64,000 nt of DNA from Thermoanaerobaculia bacterium (GTDB lineage Bacteria > Acidobacteriota > Thermoanaerobaculia > Multivoradales > Multivoraceae): assembly GCA_022826745.1 (NCBI GenBank), contig JAJDUI010000014.1, forward strand, positions 62,001 to 126,000, read 5' to 3'. Both the position numbers and the translations under genes were made by a program. The notes under the pieces are model-generated. The model was given only the letters and a program-made list of their open reading frames with translations. It was not told where the DNA came from and made no database searches. Shown here piece after piece: positions 18,514 to 28,900 of this stretch. Position 1 is the first letter of the stretch, and each line of letters opens with the position of its first letter.

Positions 18514-19725
18514 TCAGGGCACCCGCTTCGGCTGCCGGAAACGCGCCCGACGGTGCTCTTCGTTCACCAACACCAGGCGAAGCGCTTCGACCGCCTCCCG
18601 GACGTCGGCATAGCGCACATACAGGGGCGTCAGGCCGAAGCGCATCAGGTCCGGGCCGCGGAAGTCGCCGACCACGTCCCGGGCGATCAGCGCCTGCATC
18701 AAGGCGTAGCCGTCCGGGTGCCGGAGCGAAACCTGGCTGCCCCGCTCCCACGCGTCTTCGGGACTCGCCGGGACGACGCCGAACTCGGCGAGACGCTCGC
18801 CGGCAAGCCGCAGGAACAGGTCGCCGAGTTCCACGCTCTTCCGCCTCACCGCGGCCAGATCGACGCCCTCGAAGGTCCGCAGACCCTCGTCCAGGAGGGC
18901 CATCGAGAGGATAGGAGGGGTACCGGCAAGGAACCGGCGCATCCCCGGCGCGGGCCGATAGCGCGTCTCGAAGTCGAAGGGACTGGCATGGCCCATCCAG
19001 CCGGTGAGCGGAGACTCAAGGGTGTCCTGAACCCGACGCGCCACGTAAAGAAAACCGGGAGCGCCCGGCCCGCCGTTCAGGTACTTGTAGCCGCAGCCGA
19101 CGGCGAACTCGACCTCGTCCTCCTCGAGCCGCAGGTGGACGGCGCCGGCGCTGTGGCTCAGATCCCAGACCAGCGGGACGCCTTCGGCGCGTGCCGCAGA
19201 CGTCAGAGCTCGCATGTCCAGCATCCTCCCCGTGCGGAAGTCGACGTGGGAGACGGTAGCCACGGCGACATCGGGGCCAAGCGAGGATTCGAAGTCTTCG
19301 GGCGCCGTCAGCCGGAGAGTCGCTCCCGACTCCTCGAGGAGTCGGGCAAGGCCCTGGGCCATGTACAGATCGGTCGGGAAGTTGCCCTCTTCCACGAGGA
19401 CCACCCGGCGATCCGCCGCCCGTAGCAGCAAAGCCCCGAGCAACTTGAAGAGATTGACCGAGACGGAGTCGGCCGCGATCACCTCGTCCTCGCCGGCGCT
19501 GAGCAACGGCGCGATTCGCCGGCCGATCCGCCGGGGCAGTTCGACCCAGTCGTGCCGGTTCCAGGCCGCGACCAGATCCGCCTCCCATTCCTCGGAGATC
19601 ACCCGCTCCGTGCGCGCCCCGATCGTACGAGGCGGCGGGCCAAGCGAGTGCCCGCAGAGATAGATCATTCCTTCCGGCAAGCGGAACCGGTCGCGAAGGT
19701 ACGCCAGGGGATCGCGGCGGTCCAT
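18514..19725 (-). CDS. kynU: kynureninase
   Basis: PLP enzyme that cleaves L-kynurenine (or 3-hydroxykynurenine) to (hydroxy)anthranilate and alanine; 403 aa, a normal length. Family features: an N-terminal YLCGHSLGPPP, a PLP-binding region VWDLSHSAGA (Asp188, His191), and the Schiff-base lysine in GCGYKYLNGGPG (Lys214). The frame stays open upstream to 20325, but homology begins at the ATG at 19725, which has a ggag-like site. It follows the squalene/phytoene synthase gene by 62 nt on the same strand. No other kyn genes are nearby. Confidence 0.92.
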   Translation of the reverse strand: MDRRDPLAYLRDRFRLPEGMIYLCGHSLGPPPRTIGARTERVISEEWEADLVAAWNRHDWVELPRRIGRRIAPLLSAGEDEVIAADSVSVNLFKLLGALLLRAADRRVVLVEEGNFPTDLYMAQGLARLLEESGATLRLTAPEDFESSLGPDVAVATVSHVDFRTGRMLDMRALTSAARAEGVPLVWDLSHSAGAVHLRLEEDEVEFAVGCGYKYLNGGPGAPGFLYVARRVQDTLESPLTGWMGHASPFDFETRYRPAPGMRRFLAGTPPILSMALLDEGLRTFEGVDLAAVRRKSVELGDLFLRLAGERLAEFGVVPASPEDAWERGSQVSLRHPDGYALMQALIARDVVGDFRGPDLMRFGLTPLYVRYADVREAVEALRLVLVNEEHRRARFRQPKRVP

Positions 19726-19787
19726 CTCCACCGGATCGCTCTGCCGGCGCCGGCCGCGGGAAGCTGCCCGGTCCACGGTGGCGCGGC

Positions 19788-20702
19788 CTACTCGGGTGCG
19801 CCGGCCACGGGTCGGCCCGCGTCCAGGTCGGCGTGCAGGGCGCCAACGAGCGCGGCCACTTCGGGTCGGGTCAGCTTCGACCCCGGGCCCTGTTCCTCGA
19901 CTCGGGTCAGCGTCGCCCAGGCGAGGCGCACAGGAAGGCCGGTGAAACCGAGATAGCCGCGCGGGGCGCCAGCCTGCTGGAGGTGCTCCACGTACTCGCC
20001 GGCAATCACGAGATCTTCGCGAGCGAGCGCGAAGGCCGCCGCCCGGTCCCGGGCGGTCGGAATGAAGGTGCGTCCTTCTCCCGCATCGTCGGCGGCGTCC
20101 TTCAGGATGTTGACGAGTTGCAGCGCCTCGCCGAACGCCGCGGCGCGGCGGCGGAGCGCTTCCGCCACCCGTTCCAGCGGTGCGCCAAGCAGGAACAGCT
20201 CGGTCAGCATCTCGCCGACGATGCCGGCCACGACATAGCAGTAGTCCCGAAGCTCGGGAATGCCTCCGAGGCGCAGCTCGCCCTCCCGGTCGGCGCGCCT
20301 GACGATGTGCGCCATGCCCACGCAAGTGCGGCGAACGTGACGACCGACCACCGACCGGGCCCGCGGGTCGAGAGCGCGATACGCCGAAAGCACCTCGTCC
20401 GTCGCCTCGAGCAGCTCCAGGTAGCCCTCGTGCGGCGAAGGCGGCTCGGCGAGCCAGGAGGCGACCAGGGCTCCGGCCGCGCTACGAGTCTCCCCGTCCG
20501 TCTCGTCCAGCAGGTCCGCGAACCGGAACAGGGCCTCGACCCGCTGCTCCCGGCTCCAGACCGCCGCGTCCTCGAGCGTGTCGGCGATCCGCAGCAACAG
20601 GTAGCCCAGGGTCACCTGATCCCGCGTCTCGCCTTCGAGTTGGGGAATCGAAAGCGCGAACGTCCTGCTTGTCTTGACCAGAAGATCTTCGAGGTCTGCC
20701 AT
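19788..20702 (-). CDS. squalene/phytoene synthase family protein
   Basis: Trans-isoprenyl diphosphate synthase of head-to-head type, 304 aa. It shows both aspartate-rich motifs: DTLED at residues 41-45 and NILKDAADD further on, which bind the Mg-diphosphate of the two prenyl substrates. The N-terminal SRTFALSIPQL is typical. It could make presqualene/squalene for hopanoids or phytoene for carotenoids; no hpn or crt gene adjoins to decide. Start chosen at the ATG 20702; a GTG at 20714 is also possible. It is probably co-transcribed with kynU. Confidence 0.88.
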   Translation of the reverse strand: MADLEDLLVKTSRTFALSIPQLEGETRDQVTLGYLLLRIADTLEDAAVWSREQRVEALFRFADLLDETDGETRSAAGALVASWLAEPPSPHEGYLELLEATDEVLSAYRALDPRARSVVGRHVRRTCVGMAHIVRRADREGELRLGGIPELRDYCYVVAGIVGEMLTELFLLGAPLERVAEALRRRAAAFGEALQLVNILKDAADDAGEGRTFIPTARDRAAAFALAREDLVIAGEYVEHLQQAGAPRGYLGFTGLPVRLAWATLTRVEEQGPGSKLTRPEVAALVGALHADLDAGRPVAGAPE

Positions 20703-20806
20703 CGGCGAGCGCACGAGTCTACCGGTGCCGCGGGCAGGATGCCGGTCACCGGCGCGTGGTATCGTCGCCCCTGTTTTCCTTCAGCGGAGCCACGCTCGAG
20801 CGCCTC

Positions 20807-22324
20807 ATGAAGTCCAATGCGATTGCCCCGCTCTCGCTAGCAACCGCTGCATTCCTGTACCTCGGCTGCTCCCTGGCGCCGCCGCCGGAACTGCCTGATC
20901 CGGCAGCGGAAATGCCGGAGGACTTCGAGCAGAGCCCGGCCGCCGGCGCCCATGAGCCGCTCGAGTGGTGGAAGGCGTTCGCCGACCCCGCGCTCGACCG
21001 GATCGTCGACTCCGTGCTCGACTCGAACCTGGACATGGCCGCCGCGGTCGCCCGCGTGGAGCAGGCCAGGGAACGGGCCCGAATCGCCAGGGCCGCGATC
21101 CGGCCGGCCGTCCAGGGAGGTGCGGGGATCAACGACCTGACGAACCCCACGAACACGGGCTTCGGCGCCCAGATTCAGGAACTGGGCCTGGAACGGTTGG
21201 CTCCCGGCTTCAACCTGCCGGAGCGACTCGCGATCACGACCTGGTCCCTGAGCGCCGACTTCTCCTACGAGATGGACTTCTGGGGGCGCGCCAGAAGCTC
21301 GGCGCTCGCCGCCGGCGCCGAGTATCTCGCCTCGGAGTCCGACTACCGGACCGCGAGGATCGGGATCCTCGCGGAGACGATCGGCGCCTACTTCGAGATC
21401 GTCGACTTTCGCCGGCGTATCGCGATCAGCCGAAAGATGGTCGATGTCCTCCTGGAGCGCGAGGACGTCGCCTCCACCCGCTACGACCGAGGCCTCGCCG
21501 ACTCCTCGGTCCTCTACCGCATCCGCCAGGACCTGCGGAACACCCAGGCCATCCAGCCTCAGCTCGAGAACGGGCTGGCGAACGCGGAGGGGCGCCTCGC
21601 CGTCCTCCTGGGCGGCTACCGGGACGATCTGGCGGAACTGCTGCCCGAAGCGCCGGCGGCCGAGGCCGCGGCCGATCCCGTTCCGGCGGGGATTCCGGCC
21701 GACCTGCTCATGCAGCGGCCGGACGTCCGGGCGGCCAGACACCGGCTCGAAGCGGCCCGCTTCCAGGTCGACGCGCGGCGCGCCGAGCTTCTTCCGACGC
21801 TGTCGTTTTCCGGCTCCATCGGGCTTCAGAGCTCCAAGGTCGACAGCCTGTTCAAGGTGGACCAGTGGTTCACCAACCTGGCGTCCAACCTGCTCTCGCC
21901 GGTCTTCCAGGGCGGGCGGCTGCGCAGCAACGTCGCGCTGGCCGAGGCCCGGTTCGGCGAGTTCGCGGCGACCTACGGCCGGACCGTTGTGACCGCCGTC
22001 AACGAGGTCGAAACGGCCCTCGCCGTGCACGGAAACGAGGGCCGGCGCCATGCCCTGCTCGCCTCCCGCCTGGAAGAGGCCCGGGCGACGGAGACGCTCC
22101 GCTCCCAGAGATACGAGGCGGGAATCGGGGGCTACGCCGACTTCCTCGACGCGCTGCTCACCCGCCTGAACGTCGAGTCCGCCCTGGCCGGCGCCGAACG
22201 CGACCTCGCGCTCTCCCGGCTGACCGTCCACCGCGCCCTGGGCGGCGCCTGGACCCCCGCGGACTCGGTGGGCGAAGCGACGGCGGCACAGGCGCCACCA
22301 CCACCGGCACCACGAACGGAGTAG
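20807..22324 (+). CDS. TolC/OprM-type outer membrane efflux lipoprotein
   Basis: Outer-membrane channel component of an RND-type efflux system, 505 aa. It has a lipoprotein signal peptide with lipobox LYLGC (Cys21), followed by the usual WWKAFADPALDRIVDSVL start of NodT/OprM proteins. Two repeats typical of the OEP family follow, containing the Arg/Ala-rich coiled-coil hairpins (ARVEQARERARIAR; RPDVRAARHRLEAARFQVDARRAELLPTLS). The ATG at 20807 was chosen because it starts the signal peptide. Two adaptor genes follow at 9- and 16-nt spacing. Confidence 0.92.
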   Translation: MKSNAIAPLSLATAAFLYLGCSLAPPPELPDPAAEMPEDFEQSPAAGAHEPLEWWKAFADPALDRIVDSVLDSNLDMAAAVARVEQARERARIARAAIRPAVQGGAGINDLTNPTNTGFGAQIQELGLERLAPGFNLPERLAITTWSLSADFSYEMDFWGRARSSALAAGAEYLASESDYRTARIGILAETIGAYFEIVDFRRRIAISRKMVDVLLEREDVASTRYDRGLADSSVLYRIRQDLRNTQAIQPQLENGLANAEGRLAVLLGGYRDDLAELLPEAPAAEAAADPVPAGIPADLLMQRPDVRAARHRLEAARFQVDARRAELLPTLSFSGSIGLQSSKVDSLFKVDQWFTNLASNLLSPVFQGGRLRSNVALAEARFGEFAATYGRTVVTAVNEVETALAVHGNEGRRHALLASRLEEARATETLRSQRYEAGIGGYADFLDALLTRLNVESALAGAERDLALSRLTVHRALGGAWTPADSVGEATAAQAPPPPAPRTE

Positions 22325-22333
22325 GACGGGCAG

Positions 22334-23563
22334 ATGAGTCGTACAACCGGCTGGCTCGTTGCCGGCGCCATAGTGATCGGGGCCTCAGGTCTCGCCGTGT
22401 TCCTGGTCTCCCAGCGGCCCGAACCGGAACGCAGACCCCCGCCCTCCCAGATTCCCTTCGCAATCACCGCCCCGGCGCAGGCCGGAGAGGGTGCGATCCC
22501 CGTGTTCGGGGCAGGAACGGTGCGGCCCCGGGCCGAGGTCGATGTCGCTGCCGAGGTCAGCGGCAAGGTGGTCTGGGTCGACCAGGCATTCGAGAGCGGC
22601 GGGCGGGTGCGCGAGGGGCAAGTGCTCTTCCGCATCGACGACGTCGACTACCGGAGCGCGGTGGAGAAGGCGCGGGCCAATGTCGCGCTCCAGCGCGTCG
22701 AAGTCCTCAAGGCCAGGGAAGAGGCGCAGGTCGCGCGCAAACAGTACGAGCAGTTCAAGGAGCGGCAGGCGGAAGGCGGAGCGGCTTCCGCAGCGAGTCC
22801 GCTCGCGCTCTGGCAGCCTCAACTCGAGGCCGCCGAAGCCGCCCTGGCCAGGGACGCCGCCACCCTCGCCGAAACCGAGCTGAATCTCGCGCGAACGGCG
22901 GTCAAGGCACCCTTCTCCGGCGTCGTGCGGACCGAGTCCGTCGACGTGGGGCAGTTCGTCGCGGCGGGCCGAGGAGTCGCCCGGCTCTATGCGTCCGACG
23001 CCGTCGAAGTCGTCGTGCCGCTTCCCGACAGCGACGCGGCGCTCATCCCCGGCCTGTGGGATCTGCGGGCCGGCGACGGGAATCGGGAGGTGGCGGTTCA
23101 CGTGTTGGCGGACTACGGCGGCCGACGCTACGTCTGGGACGGCTACGTCGACCGGGTCGAAGGGGTGCTGGACGAGCAGACCCGCACCCTCGACGTGATC
23201 GTGCGGGTTCCGGAGCCCTACGGCAGCGGCGCGCCGGAAGCTGGCGGCAGCGAAGACAGTGATGCGGACCCGGAGGCCGGCGGACCGCCGCTGCTTGTTG
23301 GCAAGTTCGTCGACGTCGAACTCGATGGAGTCGCGCCGGAAGCCTGGTTCCGGATCAGGCGGCCGGCGCTCAGACCCGGCAACGAAGTCTGGGTAGTGCG
23401 CGACGACAAGGTGACGATCGTGCCGGTCACGGTCCTGCAGCGGGCCGAGGACGAGGTGTACCTCACCGGCGCCCTTCAGCCGGACGATGCCGCCATCGTG
23501 GGCGGGCTTCAGATCGCCACCGAAGGCATGGCGGTGCGCGGCACCGGTGCCGGAACTCCATGA
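22334..23563 (+). CDS. RND efflux periplasmic adaptor subunit (first copy)
   Basis: Membrane-fusion protein (HlyD/AcrA type), 409 aa, that bridges an RND pump and the TolC-like channel. It has an N-terminal membrane anchor (residues 7-27) and a lipoyl/barrel-sandwich half (EVDVAAEVSGKVVWV). A coiled coil spans roughly residues 105-190, and the second barrel half follows (VKAPFSGVVRTESVDVGQFVAAG). It is a close paralogue of the next gene: both share EVDVAAEVSGKVVWV, an EAGEGAIPV-like segment and the C-terminal VWAVRDGKVTIVPV-type block. Confidence 0.93.
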   Translation: MSRTTGWLVAGAIVIGASGLAVFLVSQRPEPERRPPPSQIPFAITAPAQAGEGAIPVFGAGTVRPRAEVDVAAEVSGKVVWVDQAFESGGRVREGQVLFRIDDVDYRSAVEKARANVALQRVEVLKAREEAQVARKQYEQFKERQAEGGAASAASPLALWQPQLEAAEAALARDAATLAETELNLARTAVKAPFSGVVRTESVDVGQFVAAGRGVARLYASDAVEVVVPLPDSDAALIPGLWDLRAGDGNREVAVHVLADYGGRRYVWDGYVDRVEGVLDEQTRTLDVIVRVPEPYGSGAPEAGGSEDSDADPEAGGPPLLVGKFVDVELDGVAPEAWFRIRRPALRPGNEVWVVRDDKVTIVPVTVLQRAEDEVYLTGALQPDDAAIVGGLQIATEGMAVRGTGAGTP

Positions 23564-23579
23564 GCCAAGCCTCCTGGGG

Positions 23580-24788
23580 ATGAGTCAACGAACCGGCTGG
23601 GCCATAGGCGGCCTGATCCTGATCGGGGCTCTTTCCGCCGCCGCCTCGATGGTGCTGCTGAGGCCCGAGCCGGCTTCCAGACCTCCCCCTGCCCTCGTCC
23701 CCTTTGCGCTGACTGCGCCGGTGGAAGCCGGCGAAGGCGCCATCCCGGTCCATGCCGCCGGCACGGTTCAACCGCTGGCGGAAGTCGACGTGGCCGCGGA
23801 GGTCAGCGGCAAGGTCGTGTGGGTCGCCCCGGCCTTCCAGAGCAGCGGACGCGTCCGGGAGGGACAACCGCTGTTCCGCATCGAAGACACCGATTATCTG
23901 GGCAGGGTGCAACAGGCGCGAGCCAACGTCGCCCTGCAGCGGGTCGAGCTGTTGAAGGTGGAGGAGGAGGCGGCCGTGGCGCGCTCCCAGTACGAGCGCT
24001 TCAGGGAGCGCCAGGGCGGCGAGGCGGACTCCGACGCCCCGAGTCCCCTGGCCCTCTGGGAGCCTCAGCTCCAGGCCGCCCGAAGGGCTCTGGAGCGCGA
24101 CGGCGCCGTCCTCAGGGAAGCGGCGCTCAACCTGGCGCGCGCCGAGGTCCGCGCCCCCTTCGACGGCATCGTGCGCTCCGAGTCGGTGGACGTCGGACAG
24201 TACGTGGCTGCCGGCCAAAGTGTGGGGCGGCTCTACGCGTCCGGCTCGGTCGAAGTGGTGGTCCCTCTCTCCGATGACGCCGCCGCCCTGTTGCCCGGCC
24301 TCTGGGATCTCCGAGCCGGCGAAGCGGATACCCGGATCGCGGCGCGCGTCATCGCCGAGTACGGCGACGGGAGCTACGCCTGGGACGGCTACCTGGATCG
24401 GGGCGCCGTGACGCTGGACGAACAGACCCGGACGATCGACGTGATCGTCCGGGTTCCGAGGCCCTTTTCGAACGGCGCGCCGGTGGACGCCGGTCTCGAC
24501 GCCGCCACGGCTCCGCCTCTACTGGTCGGCAAGTTCGTGGACGTGGAACTTCAGGGCCTCGCCCCGGAGCAGTACTTCAGGGTGCCGGACTCGGCGCTCA
24601 GAACCGGTGACGAGGTCTGGGCGGTGCGCGACGGCAAGGTGACGATCGTGCCCGTGCGGGTCCTGCAGCGCTCCGACAACGTCGTGTACCTCACCGGAGC
24701 GCTCGAAGCGGATCAGCCGGTCGTCACCGGCGGCGTCCGGCTCGCTACCGAGGGCATGGCGGTGCAGACGGCGGCTGGAGGCTCGTGA
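23580..24788 (+). CDS. RND efflux periplasmic adaptor subunit (second copy)
   Basis: A second adaptor of 402 aa, evidently a tandem duplicate of the preceding gene. It has the same anchor, the same split lipoyl motif and the same coiled-coil layout (ARANVALQRVELLKVEEEAAVARSQYERF written here in part). The two genes are separated by 16 nt. Two adaptors in one operon are known in some RND systems where the pump needs hetero-adaptors; alternatively one may serve another pump. The start at 23580 was chosen by alignment with the first copy; the frame is open upstream within that copy. Confidence 0.92.
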   Translation: MSQRTGWAIGGLILIGALSAAASMVLLRPEPASRPPPALVPFALTAPVEAGEGAIPVHAAGTVQPLAEVDVAAEVSGKVVWVAPAFQSSGRVREGQPLFRIEDTDYLGRVQQARANVALQRVELLKVEEEAAVARSQYERFRERQGGEADSDAPSPLALWEPQLQAARRALERDGAVLREAALNLARAEVRAPFDGIVRSESVDVGQYVAAGQSVGRLYASGSVEVVVPLSDDAAALLPGLWDLRAGEADTRIAARVIAEYGDGSYAWDGYLDRGAVTLDEQTRTIDVIVRVPRPFSNGAPVDAGLDAATAPPLLVGKFVDVELQGLAPEQYFRVPDSALRTGDEVWAVRDGKVTIVPVRVLQRSDNVVYLTGALEADQPVVTGGVRLATEGMAVQTAAGGS

Positions 24789-24794
24789 CATAGC

Positions 24795-25964
24795 ATGCCG
24801 AACGCTATGAGAATCCCGTCGGCGTACTCGGAGTCGTATCCGCGGGTTCGAGCGACTGATCCGGAGGGTGTGGACAACTACATCCGCCACACGACCATCG
24901 GCGACCCCGAACTCGACCCGGTCCTCGAGGAGCTCTCCGATCTGCCGCCAGCGGATCTGCACCGCTACATTCGCGCCATCATCGAGTGGGAAGGAGACAC
25001 TCTGTGCGCCGCGCCCCGGGTGCTCCGCGACTTCTTCGACACCCTCGAAGAACCGACCTGGCTGGACTGGGACGGCCTGGAGCCGGGAATCCGCACGTTC
25101 TACAAGAACGCGGATCTCATGCTGGGCGCGTTCGTCACCGGCGTGCTGGTCGAGGGATTCTCGACGTTGATCGCCAAGTCCTTCAGCATCACGGGGAGAG
25201 TGAATTACACCACCAGGCGCCTCAAGCAGAACAACCGCCAGTTGCTGGACATCTTCTTCCCCAGAGGCCTTTACAGGAACGGCGAGGGCTGGAAGCTGTC
25301 CGTCCGTGTCCGCTTCGTGCACGGGCGGATGAGAAGTCTGCTCGCGAAGTCCCAGGACTGGGACCACGAGGCCTGGGGCACCCCCTTGAGCGCCGCGCAC
25401 CTGGGCTATGCGATCTCCGTGTTCTCGAAGCGCCTGCTCGACTACTCGACGCTCCTGGGCGCGAACTTCACGGAGGAAGAACGCAAGGGAGTCATGGACG
25501 TCTGGCGTTACTCCGGCTACCTCATGGGCATTCCGGAGAGCATCCTGTACTCCTCCGCCAAGGAGGCCGAGCAGGTGTACGAAGTGGCCTACCTCTGCGA
25601 GCCGCCACCGAGCGAGGAGTCCCGACACCTGGCGAACACGCTGATCCAGTCGATCCCTTCCGTTGCGCAGATCACCGACGAGGCCGAAAAGAAGAAGATC
25701 GTGAACCTGGCGTACCGCCTTTCGCGAGCGCTCATCGGCAACAAACTCGCCAACGGCTTCGGGTACCCGAAGCAACGACCCTGGCACGTCGGCACGCTGG
25801 CACTGTTCCGGGCCAGACAACGCCTGCTGCGGCGCTGGTCCGGCGCCGAGACAGTCCGCGCCAACAACATCACCCAGCTTCTCCAGATCTCCGTGTACGA
25901 CGAGGAGGGCCTCAGCTACAGGATGCCCGACCACGTCAAGGCCGAGAAACAGAACCCCTGGTAG
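24795..25964 (+). CDS. oxygenase MpaB family protein (DUF2236)
   Basis: A 389-aa cytoplasmic protein of the MpaB/latex-clearing-protein-like family (DUF2236), heme b-containing oxygenases. Recognisable parts are the membrane-proximal helix ADLMLGAFVTGVLVEGF, the RVRFVHGRMRSLL segment carrying the likely heme-ligand His region, and the GTPLSAAHLGYAISVFS block. It starts 6 nt after the second adaptor, so it is co-transcribed with the efflux genes. Its link to efflux is unknown. It ends 18 nt from the stop of the convergent RND permease. Confidence 0.8.
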   Translation: MPNAMRIPSAYSESYPRVRATDPEGVDNYIRHTTIGDPELDPVLEELSDLPPADLHRYIRAIIEWEGDTLCAAPRVLRDFFDTLEEPTWLDWDGLEPGIRTFYKNADLMLGAFVTGVLVEGFSTLIAKSFSITGRVNYTTRRLKQNNRQLLDIFFPRGLYRNGEGWKLSVRVRFVHGRMRSLLAKSQDWDHEAWGTPLSAAHLGYAISVFSKRLLDYSTLLGANFTEEERKGVMDVWRYSGYLMGIPESILYSSAKEAEQVYEVAYLCEPPPSEESRHLANTLIQSIPSVAQITDEAEKKKIVNLAYRLSRALIGNKLANGFGYPKQRPWHVGTLALFRARQRLLRRWSGAETVRANNITQLLQISVYDEEGLSYRMPDHVKAEKQNPW

Positions 25965-25982
25965 AGCCGTTCCCCGGCCCGG

Positions 25983-28900
25983 TCAGGCCACGCCCGGCTG
26001 ACGCTCCGTCGCGGCGGCGCCCGTCACGAGGCGAAGTCGAGCCTGAAGCCTCACGTGCAGCATCGCCAGGGCCGGAACGACCAGCATGAGCAGCGGCGTG
26101 GCGATCAGGATGCCGAAGCCGAGCGCCGCCGCCAGCGGAACCAGGTGCACGGTCGCGGGGTCCGTCTCGAAGACGAGCGGAGCGACGCCGACGAACGTGG
26201 TCACCGAGGTCAGGAGGATCGATCGGACGCGGGCCTTGGCGCCGGCGATGATCGCTTCCTGAGGCGCGAGGCCGCCGCCTCTCTTCTCGTTGATGAAGGT
26301 GACCATCACCAGCGAGTCGTTCACGACGACTCCGGTACAGCCGACCAGGCCCTGCACCGACATGAAGCCGAAACTGAGGCCCAGGAGCAGATGGCCCACG
26401 ACCGCGCCGACCAGGCCCAGGGGAATGGCAGCCATGATGATGAGCGGCTGAGTCCAGGACCCGAAGGGGATGGCGATCAGGGCGAAGATGATGATGAACA
26501 CGACCAGCATCGAGCCCGACAGCGCGCCGATGATCTCTCTCTGCTGCCTCTGCTCGCCCCCGACTCCGTAGCCGAAGCCCGGGTGCTCCGCCGCGAGCGG
26601 GGCCAGGATGTCCCGCTCCAGGGCGGGCGTGATCAGTTGGCCGGTGACGACATCCGGGTCCACGTTGGCCGTGACCGTCACCACGCGCCGGCCGTCGACC
26701 TTGTGAATCGCGGTGGAGGAGCGCACGAACTCGGCGGAAGCGACGTGCTTCAACGGCACCTCGGAGCCGCCGGGGGTGCGCACGACGAACCGTTCGAGGT
26801 CCGCGATCGAACTCCGCTCCTGCTCCGGCAGCCGGAGGTACACCCGCATGTCCTCGCGGCCGCGCAGCACCCTGAGGGCCTCGCTGCCGAAGAAGGCGGA
26901 TCGCGTCTGCCGCGCCAGGTCCTCCAGCGTCAGCCCCAGCGTCCGGGCCGCCGGCTTGAGTTCCAGTTGCACCTCCCTGAATCCGTCGTCCTGATTCGTG
27001 CGGATATCGAACACCCCGTCGACCTTCTGCAGCTCCTCGACGAACTCCTGAGCGATCGCCTCCTGCTCGACGGGATCGGGATGCGAGAGTTCCAGGTACA
27101 CGGGCGGCGGGAGTTCGAGCGCCCCCGACGAGAAGACGAGGTGCCTCGTTCCCTGCACGGTGCCGGTTTCTTCCCGCCACAACTGCTCGAACTCGCTGGC
27201 GGGCACGGCGGCGCCTTCCGGAAGCGCGAACTGGACCGCGCCGACATGGCTGCGCGGAACCGACGCCCGGTCGCCGCGAAGCGGATTGAAGAGCTCCGCG
27301 GATTCGCCGACGGTGATGGCGCTGTTCCAATCGTCCGCGGCGGCGCTGCCCGGATGCTCGCTCGCCAGCCGCTCCGCGACGCGGCGTCCCGTCTCCTCCA
27401 CCAGCTCCCCGACCGCCGCGGTCCGTTCCGCCGGCGATCCGGTGGGCAGCTCGAAGTTCGCCGCGATGACGTCGCCCTCGACCTGCGGCAGGAACTCCAC
27501 CCTGACCAGTCCCGAACCGACCAGGACGGTCACGAGCAGGACGGCGCCCGCGGCCGTCGCCAGCACGATGGGCGGATGATCCGTGGCGAGACGAAGGCCC
27601 CGGTCCAGCGGGCCGTCGATCAGTCGTTGCAACCCCCGGTCCACGGCGCGCTGAATTCCCAACAACCGGCGGCCGGCCGCCGTCGACGCGGTCCGACCGG
27701 GCGGCGGCAGATGCGAGAGATGACGGGGGAGAATCAGCAGCGACTCCACCAGCGAGATCATCAGGATGATGATGACGACCAGTGGGACGCTCCTCATGAT
27801 CTTGCCGGTGGAGCCCGGGACGGTCAGCAGGGCGCAGAAGGCCGTCACGGTGGTGAGCACGGAGAAGATGACGGGGGCGCTCATCCGCTGCGCTCCCCGA
27901 ATCGCCGTCGTCAGCCCGTCGCGGTCCCGTCTTCGCTCCGCGAAGATGTTCTCGCCCACGACGATCGCGTCGTCCACGACGATCCCCAGCGCGAGCACCA
28001 GGGCCATCATCGAGAACATGTTGATGGAGACGCCCAGCATCTGCATGCCCCACAGCGTTCCCACCAGGGCGACGGACAACCCCGCGGCCACCCAGAGCGC
28101 GAGGCGGACCTCCAGGAAGAACGTCAGGGCCAGAAAGACGAGGACGAGCCCGAGGAGGCCGTTCTCGACCAGGACCGACAGGCTGCCGGCGACCAGCGTC
28201 GAGTCGTCCCTCCAGATCTCGACGCCGACGCCGGCCGGAAGCGCGGGGATCACCTCCGCCGCCAGATAAGCCTTCACCGCTTCGGAGATCTCGAAGACCT
28301 GCTCGTCCGCGGTTCGGGTGACGTCGACGCGAATGGCTCGGTTGCCGTTGAAACGGGTGATCAGGTCGGTGTCCGCGAAACCGTCGCGCAGGTCGGCGAT
28401 GTCGCCCAGGCGAACCGACGTGCCGTCGGGGCGGGACAGGACGATGATGTCCTCGAAGTCGTACTGCTCGTAGTTCTGGCCGATCGTCCGGACCCGGATC
28501 TCCTCGCCGCCCGTCGAGATGTTGCCCGCGGAGAGGTCCATCGAGCCCCGCCGCACGGCAACGGCGATGTCGCCCAGCGTCAGACCCAGGGCCCGCAGCC
28601 GGTGCGACGGGACCTCGATCGAGATCTCGTACTCGCGGTAGCCGCTGGTGTCCACGTAGGACACTTCGGGAAGCGCGGCGATGCCGTCCTCGATGTCGTA
28701 CGCCAGCTCCTTGAGCGTCCGTTCCGGCACGTCGCCGTGAACCAGGAGGCGAATGACACTTTGCCGGCTCGTCACCTCGCGCACTTCGGGCCGTTCCGCT
28801 CCCGCGGGGAAGCTGGGAATGCGATCCACCCTCGCCTTGGCATCGTTGAGAGCGCGATCGATGTCCGTGCCGCTCTTGAACTCGGCGGTGACCGATCCGA

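Noticed and set aside
19726..20325. Upstream extension of the kynureninase frame
   Set aside because: The frame is open through the squalene synthase gene, but this part has no kynureninase similarity and overlaps a real gene on the same strand in another frame.
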